Assembly (NCBI GenBank): GCA_022842785.1
Contig: JALHOW010000002.1
Location: 806,001 to 870,000, forward strand
Direction of reading: 5' to 3'
Origin: Hyphomicrobiaceae bacterium
GTDB lineage: Bacteria > Pseudomonadota > Alphaproteobacteria > Rhizobiales > Hyphomicrobiaceae
DNA length: 64,000 nucleotides
The translations under genes were made by a program, and so were the position numbers. Every line of letters begins with the position of its first letter. Position 1 is the stretch's first letter. The notes under the pieces were generated by a model. That model was not told the DNA's origin. It worked only from the letters and a program-made list of their open reading frames with translations, and did not search any database. Positions 45,825 to 55,076 of the stretch are shown in pieces.

Positions 45825-46112
45825 ATGCTCTTCATGGTTATCTCGACACCGCGACCGGAAAAGCCGTCAACGATGGTGCCGAGCCGCAAAGCCTACTGGG
45901 AGTGGCTCGCGCCACTGCAGACCAGCGGCATGTGCAAGGGGGTGTGGGCACGCACGGGTCGCGGTGCGGTCGTCCTCTTCGACGTGCCGGACAACGAGAC
46001 GCTGCATCGCTTCATGAACGAATGGGCGGAGATCATTCCGGCGACCTTCGAGGTCTATCCGCTGATCGATACGGGTGCCGCCAAGGCCTTCCTCGGCAAG
46101 TCGGGCGTATAA
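45825..46112 (+). CDS. Small muconolactone isomerase-like protein
   Basis: A 95-residue protein with the ferredoxin-like alpha/beta dimeric-barrel pattern: MLFMVISTPRPEKP, then RGAVVLFDVPDNETLHRFMNEW (here trimmed) and a VYPLID segment. Such proteins resemble muconolactone delta-isomerase, but catalytic function is not assured. It follows the FAH-family gene by 11 bases and ends at a bidirectional hairpin. Confidence 0.7.
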   Translation: MLFMVISTPRPEKPSTMVPSRKAYWEWLAPLQTSGMCKGVWARTGRGAVVLFDVPDNETLHRFMNEWAEIIPATFEVYPLIDTGAAKAFLGKSGV

Positions 46113-46150
46113 AACAAAACGGCCCGCCCTGGAGTGCTCCGGGCGGGCCA
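46111..46150 (-). terminator. Bidirectional intrinsic terminator
   Basis: GGCCCGCCC (46121-46129) pairs with GGGCGGGCC (46141-46149), and an inner GGAG/CTCC extends the stem to 13 pairs. Read on the minus strand it is followed by GTTTTGTTTTATA, a good T-run, so it ends the hydroxyacid dehydrogenase transcript; on the plus strand it lies nine bases after the stop at 46112. Confidence 0.85.
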
Positions 46151-46173
46151 TTTCACATGACGAGGCGGCTCTA

Positions 46174-47169
46174 TCAGCCGTAGATTTCCGGGTTGATCGC
46201 ATTTTCCTTGCGCGGCTTGCCGTCGAACACAGCGAGCACGTTCTTCGCAGCTTCCGCCGACATGCGCTCCATGGCCTCTGCGGTCACGCCGGCAATGTGC
46301 GGCGAAGCGAGCAGGTTCGGCAGCTTGAAGAGCGGGTTCGCAGGATCCGGCGGCTCGCGATCGAACACGTCGAGTGCTGCGGCCGGCAGCGTACCGTCGG
46401 TGAGCGCAGCGTGCAGAGCGACTTCATCGATGATACCGCCGCGCGCCGTCGAGACGAGATAGGCCGTCCGCTTCATTGCCTTGAGCTGCTTGGCGCCGAT
46501 CATGCCGACCGTCTCCGGCGTCTTCGGGCAATGGATCGTCACGTAATCGGCGCGCGGCAGCGCCGCATCGAGATTTGTGACGGGCTCGCAGCCGGCGGCC
46601 TTGATGGCCTCGGCTTTGACGTATGGATCATAGACGAGGACGGTCATTTCCATGGCCTGGCAGCGCTTGGCCGTGCGCGTGCCGATGCGGCCGAAGCCGA
46701 TGACGAGAACCGTCTTCTCGAAGAGGTCGTTCGAGATCATCGCCGGCTTGAGGCGATCACCCCAGCGGCCTTCCTTCACGAGCGCGGACAGCTCCGGGCC
46801 CTTGCGCGCGAGCGTGAGCATGAAGGTCATGGCGTGCTCGGCGACCGACGGTGAGTTCGCCGTGCCGGCAATCATCACCGGCACTTTTGCTGCGGTCATC
46901 GCCGGAATGTCGATGGCGTCATAGCCGACGCCGACGCGCGCGACGCATTCCATGGAACCGGAAGCATCAAGCTCGGCGCCGCGAAATCGCGTGCCGCCGA
47001 GAATGGTCGCGTGGACGGGCGCGTGCTTCTTCAGGATCGCGCGGTATTCCTCGTCTTGCGCCATGTTGGGGAACGGGATGGCTTCCACATCGGGGCGCGA
47101 CGCGAGGATCTCTCGCCCGGCATTGCCCATGGAATCCGTGAAAAGCACTTTCTTCTTGTTGGTCGCCAT
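46174..47169 (-). CDS. D-isomer-specific 2-hydroxyacid dehydrogenase
   Basis: A 331-residue NAD-dependent dehydrogenase of the SerA/GyaR type. GFGRIGTRTAKRCQAM is the NAD motif, and catalytic Arg (STARGG), Glu (DREPP) and His (SPHIAG) are in place. It reduces a 2-oxo acid such as hydroxypyruvate or glyoxylate, or oxidises the corresponding hydroxy acid. It lacks the SerA ACT domain, so it is probably not the serine-pathway enzyme. GAGGAGAG precedes the ATG. Just downstream of an RraA-like gene on the same strand. Confidence 0.88.
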   Translation of the reverse strand: MATNKKKVLFTDSMGNAGREILASRPDVEAIPFPNMAQDEEYRAILKKHAPVHATILGGTRFRGAELDASGSMECVARVGVGYDAIDIPAMTAAKVPVMIAGTANSPSVAEHAMTFMLTLARKGPELSALVKEGRWGDRLKPAMISNDLFEKTVLVIGFGRIGTRTAKRCQAMEMTVLVYDPYVKAEAIKAAGCEPVTNLDAALPRADYVTIHCPKTPETVGMIGAKQLKAMKRTAYLVSTARGGIIDEVALHAALTDGTLPAAALDVFDREPPDPANPLFKLPNLLASPHIAGVTAEAMERMSAEAAKNVLAVFDGKPRKENAINPEIYG

Positions 47170-47217
47170 ACGTTCTCTCCTCGTCGTACCCGTCCGTCAG
47201 CGTTACGCCGCGGCACA

Positions 47218-47907
47218 CTAATCCACGTAGCGAACCCGGTCGGATGCGAGCAGATCCTCGATCCCTCCGAGATTGGTGAAGCCGTTCTTGATCTTGCCCT
47301 GCGTCGCCCCTTCGGCGGCGAGCACTTCCTCGACCAACGGCAGAATGGTGTGAAGGTGCTTGCGTGGCAGGACAACGACGCCATCGGCATCGCCGATCAC
47401 CACATCGCCCGCTTCGACTGCAACGCCACCGATGACGATTGGCAGGCCGACACGGCCAGGGCCGCTCCTCACGCACGAATTTGGGGTGATGCCGCGCGCG
47501 AAGACAGGCAACCCGACGGGCGCGATGCCGGCAATGTCGCGCGCCATGCCGTCGATGACGATCGCAGCAGCGCCTTTGCCTTTTGCCACCATGGTGACGT
47601 TGTCGCCGACGACGGCGGACTGCGCGAACCCTTCCGAGGCGGCCATGATCACATCGCCGGGCTGGGCGAGGGCGACTGCTGCGATGATGGCGAGATTGTC
47701 ATTAGGGCCGGTCTCGCAGGGCAGTGCCGTTCCGAGGAAGAACGCGTTGGCCGGATCAATGGCCTTGATGGCTGCGTCGAGCGCGCCGCGCCCCTGCATG
47801 GCATCGACGGCCTGCCCGGTCTGCACGCCCTTGAGGCGGCCGAGCGTGAAGGCATCGGGGCGCTGCCACGTGCGGCGGATGGTCAGTAGGGGCGGATCTT
47901 TCAGCAT
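47218..47907 (-). CDS. RraA-like family protein (possible HMG/CHA aldolase)
   Basis: A 229-residue RraA-fold protein. The GQAVDAMQGRGALD start, DNLAIIAAVALAQPGDV, and VIDGMARDIAGI with the Arg-Asp pair are typical of class II 4-hydroxy-4-methyl-2-oxoglutarate/4-carboxy-4-hydroxy-2-oxoadipate aldolases, which share the fold with the RNase E regulator RraA. Its neighbours are organic-acid enzymes, so an aldolase is more plausible than an RNase regulator. Confidence 0.83.
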   Translation of the reverse strand: MLKDPPLLTIRRTWQRPDAFTLGRLKGVQTGQAVDAMQGRGALDAAIKAIDPANAFFLGTALPCETGPNDNLAIIAAVALAQPGDVIMAASEGFAQSAVVGDNVTMVAKGKGAAAIVIDGMARDIAGIAPVGLPVFARGITPNSCVRSGPGRVGLPIVIGGVAVEAGDVVIGDADGVVVLPRKHLHTILPLVEEVLAAEGATQGKIKNGFTNLGGIEDLLASDRVRYVD

Positions 47908-47969
47908 GGATGGACCTTCTGCTTCAATGGCTGGGGACCTGGAAGGATCGGCCTTGGCTTCCTGGCGGG

Positions 47970-49910
47970 CTATGTAATGACTCTGCTGCGCGGCTCGACG
48001 ATTTCGAACATGCGCTCGAAGGTGTCGAGCAGTGAGAATAGGGCAGTAACCTTAGATGGATCGCCCGAGATCTGGATCGTGCCCGCGCCGATTGCAGCGT
48101 CGAATGTCGTCTTCTCGGATATGACGGCATCGAGATCCGTTCGCTTCAGCGTCACTATCGCGTCGGGCTTGTCCGCGAGGCGCCGCGGGGACGTCGACAT
48201 GGCTGCATTCGAGACGATGATGCAGAACCTCTCGCCAGTGTCGCTGAAGATCCAATTCTGCGTCGTGCGAAACCCTTCGGCCTTGGGCCCGTTCAGCCGT
48301 ACGGCCAGATAGTCGAACAGCTGATCGGTCGGTAGCGCGCGGAGAATGTGGGGGCCGATCGCCGAGCGCGACGGCACCTTCGGCATGCCGGCTCGCAGCT
48401 CGAGGGCGCCAAAGAGATAGGCGTTACGCCATGTCGCGCTCTCGGCGAGATAGCCGAGTTGCTCGAAGGTGTCGGCGAGCAAACTGCGTGCGCCGGCATT
48501 GCCCGGCTCCGCGAAGACGAGATGTGAAAGCACCTGTGCGACGAAGCGAAATTCGCCCTTGTCGAAGTCCGTCCGCGCGCGCTGCAGTATGGCTTCGGCC
48601 CCGCCCATATACTCGACCATCTTGCGGCCCGTCTCGACAGGCGGCAGCGGATCGAGATTGGCGGGATTGGCGTCATACCAGCCGAGATAATGCTGATAGA
48701 TGGCCTTCGCATTGTGCCGGATATGACCGTAGTAACCGCGTGTCGCCCAGGCGCCGTCGAGGGACTTCGGCGTGCCGATCTGCTCGGCAATCTCCGCTGG
48801 CTTCAAGCCGTGGTTCATCAGCCGCACGGTCTGGTCGTGGGCGTAGCGGTAGAGATCGCGCTGCGCCTCGAGATGACTGACGACGCACTCGCGCCCCCAT
48901 GCAGGCCAATGATGCTGGCCGCAGAGAGCTTCCGCCTCGTCGCCCCAAAGGTCGAGCGCCTCCTGGATGTACTTCGACCAGTCGAGTGAATTGCGCACCT
49001 GCGAGCCGCGAAACGGTAGCAGGTTATGGAAGTTGTGCGTCGCGTTCTCCGCGAGGTTCAGCACTTTGAAGACCGGCAGGTAGAAGTGCATCTCCGCAGG
49101 CGCTTCCGTTTCCGGCGCCATTTGAAAGATGAACTCGACGCCGTCGATCGTGCGCGTCTCGCCGGTGCGCGTGATAATGTCGTTCGGTGGCACAAGCGCG
49201 ACGCGGCCCGCACTGATCGACTTGCCGAGCCCGCAATCCACCTGCTGCGCCGGACCGCGCGGCAACAGCCCGCCGAACTGGTACTGGGCGCGCCGCAGCA
49301 TGGCGTCGCCCGCAATCACGTTCTCGGAGACGGTGTGCTCCATGAACTGGTCCGGGGCGATCACCGGGACTTTGCTGGTAGCGACATCCTTGGGATCGAC
49401 CACACCGGCCGCACCGCCCCAGTGGTCGACATGCGTGTGCGTGTAGATCACGCCAGTAACCGGCCGGTCGCCGCGATGGCGGCGATAGAGGGCCAGGGCC
49501 TCGCGCGCCGTCTCCACTGCTGTCAGCGCGTCGACGACGATGACGCCCGTCTGGCCCTCGACGAGGGTCATATTGGCGATGTCGAAGCCGCGCACCTGGT
49601 AGACGCCGGGCACGACCTCGAAGAGGCCATGGATCGTGTTGAGACGGGCCTGGCGCCAGAGACTGGGATTGACCGTCGGCGGCGCAGCTTCCTCGCGCTG
49701 GAAGCCGTACGTTTTCATCGTCCAGACGGTGCGGCCCGTGTCGCCGATGATGTGCGCATCCTCGATCGTGCCGAGGAACCCGCGCCGTGCGTCGTCGAAA
49801 TCCCGGGTGTCACCGAAAGGCAGTGCGTCGAGGACTGCGGCGTTCTGCCGAACAACGGCTGCAGAGGCCGCTTTCGGCCCCTCAGGCGCCGAGCCTTCGG
49901 ATGCTGCCAT
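47970..49910 (-). CDS. Alkylsulfatase-like MBL-fold hydrolase with dimerisation and SCP2-like domains
   Basis: A 646-residue protein of the SdsA/BDS1 type III alkylsulfatase family, which hydrolyses sulfate esters such as dodecyl sulfate. The zinc motif THTHVDHWGG is at residues 157-166; ENATHNFHNLLPFRGSQVR and GQHHWPAWG are family signatures, and the C-terminal 120 residues form an SCP2-like domain that binds hydrophobic chains. The ATG at 49910 follows GAGGAAA. There is no Sec signal, so it would act in the cytoplasm, unlike secreted SdsA. Substrate unknown. Confidence 0.88.
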   Translation of the reverse strand: MAASEGSAPEGPKAASAAVVRQNAAVLDALPFGDTRDFDDARRGFLGTIEDAHIIGDTGRTVWTMKTYGFQREEAAPPTVNPSLWRQARLNTIHGLFEVVPGVYQVRGFDIANMTLVEGQTGVIVVDALTAVETAREALALYRRHRGDRPVTGVIYTHTHVDHWGGAAGVVDPKDVATSKVPVIAPDQFMEHTVSENVIAGDAMLRRAQYQFGGLLPRGPAQQVDCGLGKSISAGRVALVPPNDIITRTGETRTIDGVEFIFQMAPETEAPAEMHFYLPVFKVLNLAENATHNFHNLLPFRGSQVRNSLDWSKYIQEALDLWGDEAEALCGQHHWPAWGRECVVSHLEAQRDLYRYAHDQTVRLMNHGLKPAEIAEQIGTPKSLDGAWATRGYYGHIRHNAKAIYQHYLGWYDANPANLDPLPPVETGRKMVEYMGGAEAILQRARTDFDKGEFRFVAQVLSHLVFAEPGNAGARSLLADTFEQLGYLAESATWRNAYLFGALELRAGMPKVPSRSAIGPHILRALPTDQLFDYLAVRLNGPKAEGFRTTQNWIFSDTGERFCIIVSNAAMSTSPRRLADKPDAIVTLKRTDLDAVISEKTTFDAAIGAGTIQISGDPSKVTALFSLLDTFERMFEIVEPRSRVIT

Positions 49911-50051
49911 GGACGTTTCCTCGTGGATTTGGCGCCCGACTTGCCCGCGATTCCCGGAGGCTGCCGATGCCGTTTTTTGTTCTTGGAACGCAGTCAACTA
50001 GCCCGTGGGCGGACGGTCAACGGCATTCACAGCAGGTCAGGCGTGAAGAGT

Positions 50052-50621
50052 TCAGTCCTTGGCGCGCTCGACGTAGGAGCCGTCCTCGGTCATCACGACG
50101 ATCCGTGTGCCGGACTCGATGTGGGGCGGCACCATCACGCGGGCGCCATTGGACAGCTTGGCCGGCTTGTATGACGAGGATGCCGTCTGCCCCCTCACGA
50201 CGGGGTCGGCTTCCACGATCTCGAAAATCACGCGCTGCGGCAGCTCGATCGCGACGGGGTTGCCCTCGAAGAGCTTGATCGAGCAGCGCATGTTCTCGAC
50301 GAGCCACTGCGCCGAGTCGCCCAGCAGATCCTTGGGTACGACGATCTGCTCGAAAGATACTGGCTCCATGAAATTGAAGCCCATTTCGTCCTCGTAGAGG
50401 TAGTCGTAGTCCTTCTCGTCGAGGAAGGCGCGCTCGACCGATTCCGTCGTGCGATAGCTTTTGACGATCTTTACGCTGTCGGAAATCCGACGCATATCGA
50501 TATGGGTCGTCGGGGTGCCCTTGCCGGGGCGGATGCTCTCGGCCTTCAGGACAGTGCAGAGATCGCCGTCGATCTCGAGAACATTGCCTTTGCGGACCTC
50601 ACTTGCGATAACCTTGACCAC
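50052..50621 (-). CDS. efp: Elongation factor P
   Basis: Relieves ribosome stalling at polyproline. 189 residues from the GTG at 50621, matching the usual EF-P length; GGAGAA lies about seven bases upstream, and the longer ATG frame to 50660 adds residues not found in the family. The modified lysine is K34 in RPGKGTP, as in the beta-lysylated EF-P of enterobacteria. It is divergent from epmA-epmB, which encode the matching modification enzymes, and 53 bases separate it from that sulfatase-like gene start region on the same strand. Confidence 0.97.
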   Translation of the reverse strand: MVKVIASEVRKGNVLEIDGDLCTVLKAESIRPGKGTPTTHIDMRRISDSVKIVKSYRTTESVERAFLDEKDYDYLYEDEMGFNFMEPVSFEQIVVPKDLLGDSAQWLVENMRCSIKLFEGNPVAIELPQRVIFEIVEADPVVRGQTASSSYKPAKLSNGARVMVPPHIESGTRIVVMTEDGSYVERAKD

Positions 50622-50738
50622 GAAACCGTTCTCCGTCCATGTCCCCGCAGGGCCGCTCAAAATCCTAGGCTGGCGGCTTCATAGCTGTTTCAGGGGCTCA
50701 GGCCAAGCCGGCCCCTTGGCGAGGACCGTCGAGACCTC

Positions 50739-51779
50739 ATGATTGAGCGTCCATGGTGGCATCCGGACAAGCACGCCGACCGGCGTCCGTACCTGCTTGC
50801 GCGGGGGCGGATCAAGGCTGCGCTTCGGTCCTGGTTCGAGGATCGGGGGTTCGTGGAGATCGAGACCAGCGCCTTGCAGGTTTCGCCGGGCAACGAGGCG
50901 CACCTCCACGCTTTTTCGACCGAATTCCGCACCGAAGGGGGCCGAAGTACCCCTCTATACCTGCACACCTCCCCCGAATTTGCCTGCAAGAAGCTGCTGG
51001 CGGCGGGCGAACGGCGGCTGTTCACTTTTGCGCCCGCTTACCGGGATCGCGAGCGTGGGGCCCTGCACCATCCCGAGTTCACCATGCTGGAATGGTACCG
51101 GGCAGGGGAGTCGTACGAGATTCTCATGCGCGACAGCGCCGAACTGCTGGCGCTAGCCGCTGCTGCGGCGGAGACCGATCTCCTGACCTTCCGCGATGAG
51201 CCCGTAGACCCATCCGCCCCGCCCGAACGACTGACCGTTGCCGAGGCCTTCCGTCGTCACGCGCGGATCGATCTGTTGGCGACGCTTGGCGGTGAAGGTC
51301 CCGACCGCGATGGGCTCGCCGAGCAGGCGCTTGCGGTGGGTGTTCGCGTCGCACCGGACGATACGTGGTCCGACATTTTCAGTCGCGTGATCGTCGATTG
51401 CGTCGAGCCGCGCATAGGGCGCGGACAGGCGACGATCCTCATGGAATACCCAACAGTCGAGGCGGCGCTGGCGCGTCCCTCGCCGAAGGACCCGCGCGTT
51501 GCCGAGCGCTTCGAACTTTATGCCTGCGGTGTCGAGCTTGCGAATGCCTTTGGCGAGTTGACCGATCCAGCCGAGCAGCGTCGCCGCTTCGAGGCCGAGA
51601 TGGTGGAAAAGGAGCGCATCTACGGCGAGCGCTATCCGATCGACGAGGATTTTCTCGCCGCGCTCGCGATGATGCCGCCCGCGTCGGGTATCGCGCTCGG
51701 TTTCGACCGGCTGGTGATGCTGGCCACGGGCGCGCGGACCATCGAGCAAGTGCTCTGGGCGCCGGTGGACGTTCCATGA
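50739..51779 (+). CDS. epmA: EF-P lysine aminoacylase EpmA (GenX/PoxA/YjeA)
   Basis: Class II lysyl-tRNA-synthetase-like enzyme that attaches (R)-beta-lysine to EF-P Lys34. The 346-residue protein lacks the anticodon-binding domain of LysS, as EpmA does. Class II motif 2 (FAPAYRDRERGALHHPEFTMLEWY, trimmed: residues about 96-119) and motif 3 (GIALGFDRLVML) are clear, and GCGVELANAF-like CGVELANAFGEL is present. It overlaps epmB by four bases (ATGA at 51776). Confidence 0.94.
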   Translation: MIERPWWHPDKHADRRPYLLARGRIKAALRSWFEDRGFVEIETSALQVSPGNEAHLHAFSTEFRTEGGRSTPLYLHTSPEFACKKLLAAGERRLFTFAPAYRDRERGALHHPEFTMLEWYRAGESYEILMRDSAELLALAAAAAETDLLTFRDEPVDPSAPPERLTVAEAFRRHARIDLLATLGGEGPDRDGLAEQALAVGVRVAPDDTWSDIFSRVIVDCVEPRIGRGQATILMEYPTVEAALARPSPKDPRVAERFELYACGVELANAFGELTDPAEQRRRFEAEMVEKERIYGERYPIDEDFLAALAMMPPASGIALGFDRLVMLATGARTIEQVLWAPVDVP

Positions 51780-52837
51780 GCGACAGGGGCAGACAAACGA
51801 CGCTGCGCACGCCGCAGGATTTGCTGGACGCAGGCCTGATTGGCGCCGACAGCCTCGATACGGCGGCCGACGTCGCAGCGCGCTATGCCGTTGCTATTAC
51901 GCCGGCAATGGCCGAGCTGATCGACCGCGCCGATCCAAATGACCCGATCGCGCGGCAGTTCGTGCCGGATGCACGCGAGTTGGAGACGCGCCCCGAGGAA
52001 TTGGCGGACCCGATCGGCGACGATGCGCATTCGCCCGTGCCCGGGATCGTGCATCGATATCCCGATCGCGTCCTGCTCAAGGCGACGCACGTCTGCCCGG
52101 TCTATTGCCGCTTCTGCTTCCGTCGCGAGATGGTCGGGCCGGGTGGCGAGCAGGCGCTGGCGGGCGAAAAGCTGGCGGCGGCGCTCGACTACATTCGCGC
52201 CAATCCCGGTATTCACGAGGTCATCGTCACCGGCGGCGATCCGCTCGTGCTGGCGCCGCGGCGCATCGCGGAGATCACGCGCGGCCTCGCGGACATATCG
52301 CATGTTCAGGTCATCCGCTGGCATTCGCGCGTGCCGATCGTGGATCCGGAGCGGATCACTTCTGCGCTCGTCGAAGCTCTGCGCGCGCCCGGCAAAGCCG
52401 TCTGGATCGCCGTTCACACGAACCATGTGCGCGAGCTGACCGAAGCAGCCCGCGCCGCGCTCGCCCGCCTCTCGGCTGCCAGTTTCCCGCTGGTCAGCCA
52501 GATGGTCCTGCTCAAGGGGGTGAACGATGATGCGGAGACGCTGGCGGCCTTGTTCCGCACGCTCGTCGCGCTCGGCGTGAAGCCCTACTACCTCCACCAT
52601 GCCGATCTTGCGCCCGGGACGTCCCATTTTCGGACGACCATCGCCGAGGGGCAGGCGATCATGCGCGCGCTCAGGGGGCGCATTTCGGGGCTTGCCCTGC
52701 CGACCTATGTGCTGGATGTGCCCGAAGGCTTCGGAAAAGTGCCGATCGGGCCCAATTACGTTAAGGAATCCAGCGGTACGACCCAGATCGAGGACGTGGC
52801 CGGGGGCTTGCATCTCTATCCCAAGGATAAAGGCTGA
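51776..52837 (+). CDS. epmB: EF-P beta-lysylation protein EpmB (lysine 2,3-aminomutase)
   Basis: A radical-SAM, PLP-dependent enzyme that turns L-lysine into (R)-beta-lysine for EpmA. The 353-residue protein has the radical-SAM cluster motif CPVYCRFC and the following FRRE, VTGGDPL, and a PLP-lysine region near KGVNDD. Clear KamA family member of EpmB size. Overlap with epmA and divergent efp form a complete EF-P modification locus. Confidence 0.93.
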   Translation: MSDRGRQTTLRTPQDLLDAGLIGADSLDTAADVAARYAVAITPAMAELIDRADPNDPIARQFVPDARELETRPEELADPIGDDAHSPVPGIVHRYPDRVLLKATHVCPVYCRFCFRREMVGPGGEQALAGEKLAAALDYIRANPGIHEVIVTGGDPLVLAPRRIAEITRGLADISHVQVIRWHSRVPIVDPERITSALVEALRAPGKAVWIAVHTNHVRELTEAARAALARLSAASFPLVSQMVLLKGVNDDAETLAALFRTLVALGVKPYYLHHADLAPGTSHFRTTIAEGQAIMRALRGRISGLALPTYVLDVPEGFGKVPIGPNYVKESSGTTQIEDVAGGLHLYPKDKG

Positions 52838-52907
52838 GGCGCCACTGTGCCCTCGGCCCCCTTCGTGGTATGTGCGCGCCGCCTATTAAAAGGTCAGGGG
52901 AAACGCC

Positions 52908-54113
52908 GTGGAATTCAAGATCGCCAAGCGCCTTCAGCGCGTCGAGCCATCGCCGAGCATCGTTGCCGCGCAGCGAGCGCGTGAGCTCAGGGCTCAGGGC
53001 CGCGACATCATTGCCCTCTCGACTGGCGAGCCCGATTTTCCGACGCCGGCCCATGTCATCGAGGCGGCAGCCGTGGCGGCCCAACGCGGCGAGACCAAGT
53101 ACACCGCCATTCCCGGCACGCTGGAGCTGCGCGCCGCGCTCGCCGCCAAGCTCAAGCGCGAGAACGGCGTCGAGTACACGACCGACGAGGTCATGATCTC
53201 GACAGGCGGCAAGCAGGCCATCTTCAACGCGATCGTCGCGACCATGGAAGCGGGCGATGAGGCCGTCATCCCCGCGCCCTTCTGGATCGCCTATTCGGAC
53301 TGCGTTCTCTATGCCGGCGCGAAACCCGTGGTCGTGCCCTGCCCGGCCGAGACGAAGTTCAAGATCACGCCCGCAATGCTGGAGCGCGCGATCACGCCGG
53401 CCACACGCTGGCTCGTGCTGAACTCGCCGTCCAATCCCTCAGGCGCCGTCTACACGCGCGAGGATTATCTCGGTCTTGCCGAGGTGCTGCGTCGCCACCC
53501 GCACGTCGCGGTCATGGTCGATGAAATGTACGAGCATATTGTCTTCGACGGGCACACCTGCGAGAGCTTCGTCGCCATCTGCCCGGACATGAAGGACCGC
53601 TCCGTCATCATCAACGGCGTGTCCAAGACCTACTCGATGACCGGCTGGCGGATCGGCTTCGCTGCCGGTCCCGCCGAACTCATCAAGCAGATGTCGAAGC
53701 TGCAGGCGCAGGTGACATCGGGGCCTTCATCGGTCGGCCAAGCCGCCGCGCTTGCCGCACTCACCGGTCCGCAGGAGTCCGTCGAGCAATACCGCGCCGC
53801 CTTCGAGGAGCGCCGCGATCTCATCGTCTCCATGCTGAACCAGGCCAAGGGCATCACCTGCGTGAAGCCGGCCGGCGCCTTTTATGCCTTCCCGAGCTGC
53901 GCGGGGCTCATCGGCAAGCGCACGCCCGAGGGCAAGGTGATCGAGAACGACCGCGATTTCGTCATGTATCTCATGAACGGAGAGGGGGTCGCCGCGGTGC
54001 ACGGAGCGGCCTATGGTGTTTCGCCGCACTTCCGCCTGTCCTTCGCGGCTTCGACGGAGGATATCACGCGGGCGTGCGAGCGCATCCAGCGGGCCTGCGC
54101 GGCCCTGCGATAA
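52908..54113 (+). CDS. Aspartate aminotransferase (class I, AspAT Ib-like)
   Basis: A 401-residue PLP enzyme starting with GTG at 52908 (AGGGGAAAC upstream). It begins EFKIAKRLQRVEPSPS, typical of alphaproteobacterial AspAT Ib. LSTGEPDFPTP, NSPSNPSGAVY, and the Schiff-base Lys in NGVSKTYSMTGWRIGF are intact. It transfers amino groups between aspartate and 2-oxoglutarate; some relatives also accept prephenate or aromatics. Confidence 0.92.
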   Translation: MEFKIAKRLQRVEPSPSIVAAQRARELRAQGRDIIALSTGEPDFPTPAHVIEAAAVAAQRGETKYTAIPGTLELRAALAAKLKRENGVEYTTDEVMISTGGKQAIFNAIVATMEAGDEAVIPAPFWIAYSDCVLYAGAKPVVVPCPAETKFKITPAMLERAITPATRWLVLNSPSNPSGAVYTREDYLGLAEVLRRHPHVAVMVDEMYEHIVFDGHTCESFVAICPDMKDRSVIINGVSKTYSMTGWRIGFAAGPAELIKQMSKLQAQVTSGPSSVGQAAALAALTGPQESVEQYRAAFEERRDLIVSMLNQAKGITCVKPAGAFYAFPSCAGLIGKRTPEGKVIENDRDFVMYLMNGEGVAAVHGAAYGVSPHFRLSFAASTEDITRACERIQRACAALR

Positions 54114-54140
54114 GAACATAAACGATAGAGGAAACACGCC

Positions 54141-55073
54141 ATGGCCAAGCTTCGCGTCGGTATTCTGGGGTTCGGTGAAGCAGGCCAGAGCGTGGCCACT
54201 GGCCTGAAGAATTCCGCGACGTCCGAGCACCCGATCGAGATTTCGACCTGGGATATCCTGCTCCCGAGCAATGAGAAGGGCGCGCCGCTCAAGGCTGCGG
54301 CTGACAAGATCGGCATCCGCACAGTCGGCAGCGCGGCAGAGCTGGCGGCCAACAGCGACATCATACTGAGCCTCGTGACGACGGAAGAGAGCCTCGTCGC
54401 CGCCGGCCAGATCGCGAAGCACCTGCCGAAAGGCATCCTGTTCCTCGACTGCAACTCGACGTCGCCCGGCATGAAGCGCGATGTCGCGAAGACAGTGACG
54501 GCAGCCGGCGGGCGTTCGGTCGAAGCGGCCGTCATGGATCTCGTGCCGCGCTCGCAGCACAAGGTGCCGATGCTGCTCGCCGGCAAGGATGCCGAGGAGC
54601 TGATCAGCAAGCTCGCGCCTTATGGCGTCGACATGAAGTCGGTCGGCGATGACATCGGCGCCGCGTCGACCATCAAGATGTGCCGCAGCGTCTTCATGAA
54701 AGGGCTCGATGCCATCCTTATGGAGTGCATGGTCGCAGCCGAAACGGCGGGCGTGACGGATCGTATCGTGTCGTCGATGCAGGTGACGATTCCCGAGATC
54801 AACTGGCCAGTCTTCATCGGTAAGAAGCTCGGCGGTGCCGCGCAGCATTCGGGTCGTCGCGCAGGCGAGATGCGCGAGGTCGCGACGACGCTGCGTGAGC
54901 TCGGTCTCGATCCGACGATGGCGGAGGCGACATCGCGGCGTCTGCAGTGGTGCGCCGATCTCGGCATGAAGGAGCGTGCAGCCGCGACCCGTGTGCCGGC
55001 ATCGATCACCGATTTCGTCGACGACATTCGCGCCGGTCTTGCGGCACAGAACGCGGCGAAAGCCGCCGAATAG
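54141..55073 (+). CDS. NAD(P)-dependent oxidoreductase with DUF1932 domain
   Basis: A 310-residue protein of the 3-hydroxyisobutyrate/6-phosphogluconate dehydrogenase type. The N-terminal Rossmann motif GILGFGEAGQSVATGL binds NAD(P), and the C-terminal half fits DUF1932 (RHDM-type). It likely oxidises or reduces a 3-hydroxy acid. GAGGAAAC precedes the ATG. It lies 27 bases after the AspAT and three bases before the FAD enzyme, so these three may be cotranscribed. Confidence 0.85.
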   Translation: MAKLRVGILGFGEAGQSVATGLKNSATSEHPIEISTWDILLPSNEKGAPLKAAADKIGIRTVGSAAELAANSDIILSLVTTEESLVAAGQIAKHLPKGILFLDCNSTSPGMKRDVAKTVTAAGGRSVEAAVMDLVPRSQHKVPMLLAGKDAEELISKLAPYGVDMKSVGDDIGAASTIKMCRSVFMKGLDAILMECMVAAETAGVTDRIVSSMQVTIPEINWPVFIGKKLGGAAQHSGRRAGEMREVATTLRELGLDPTMAEATSRRLQWCADLGMKERAAATRVPASITDFVDDIRAGLAAQNAAKAAE

Positions 55074-55076
55074 CGG

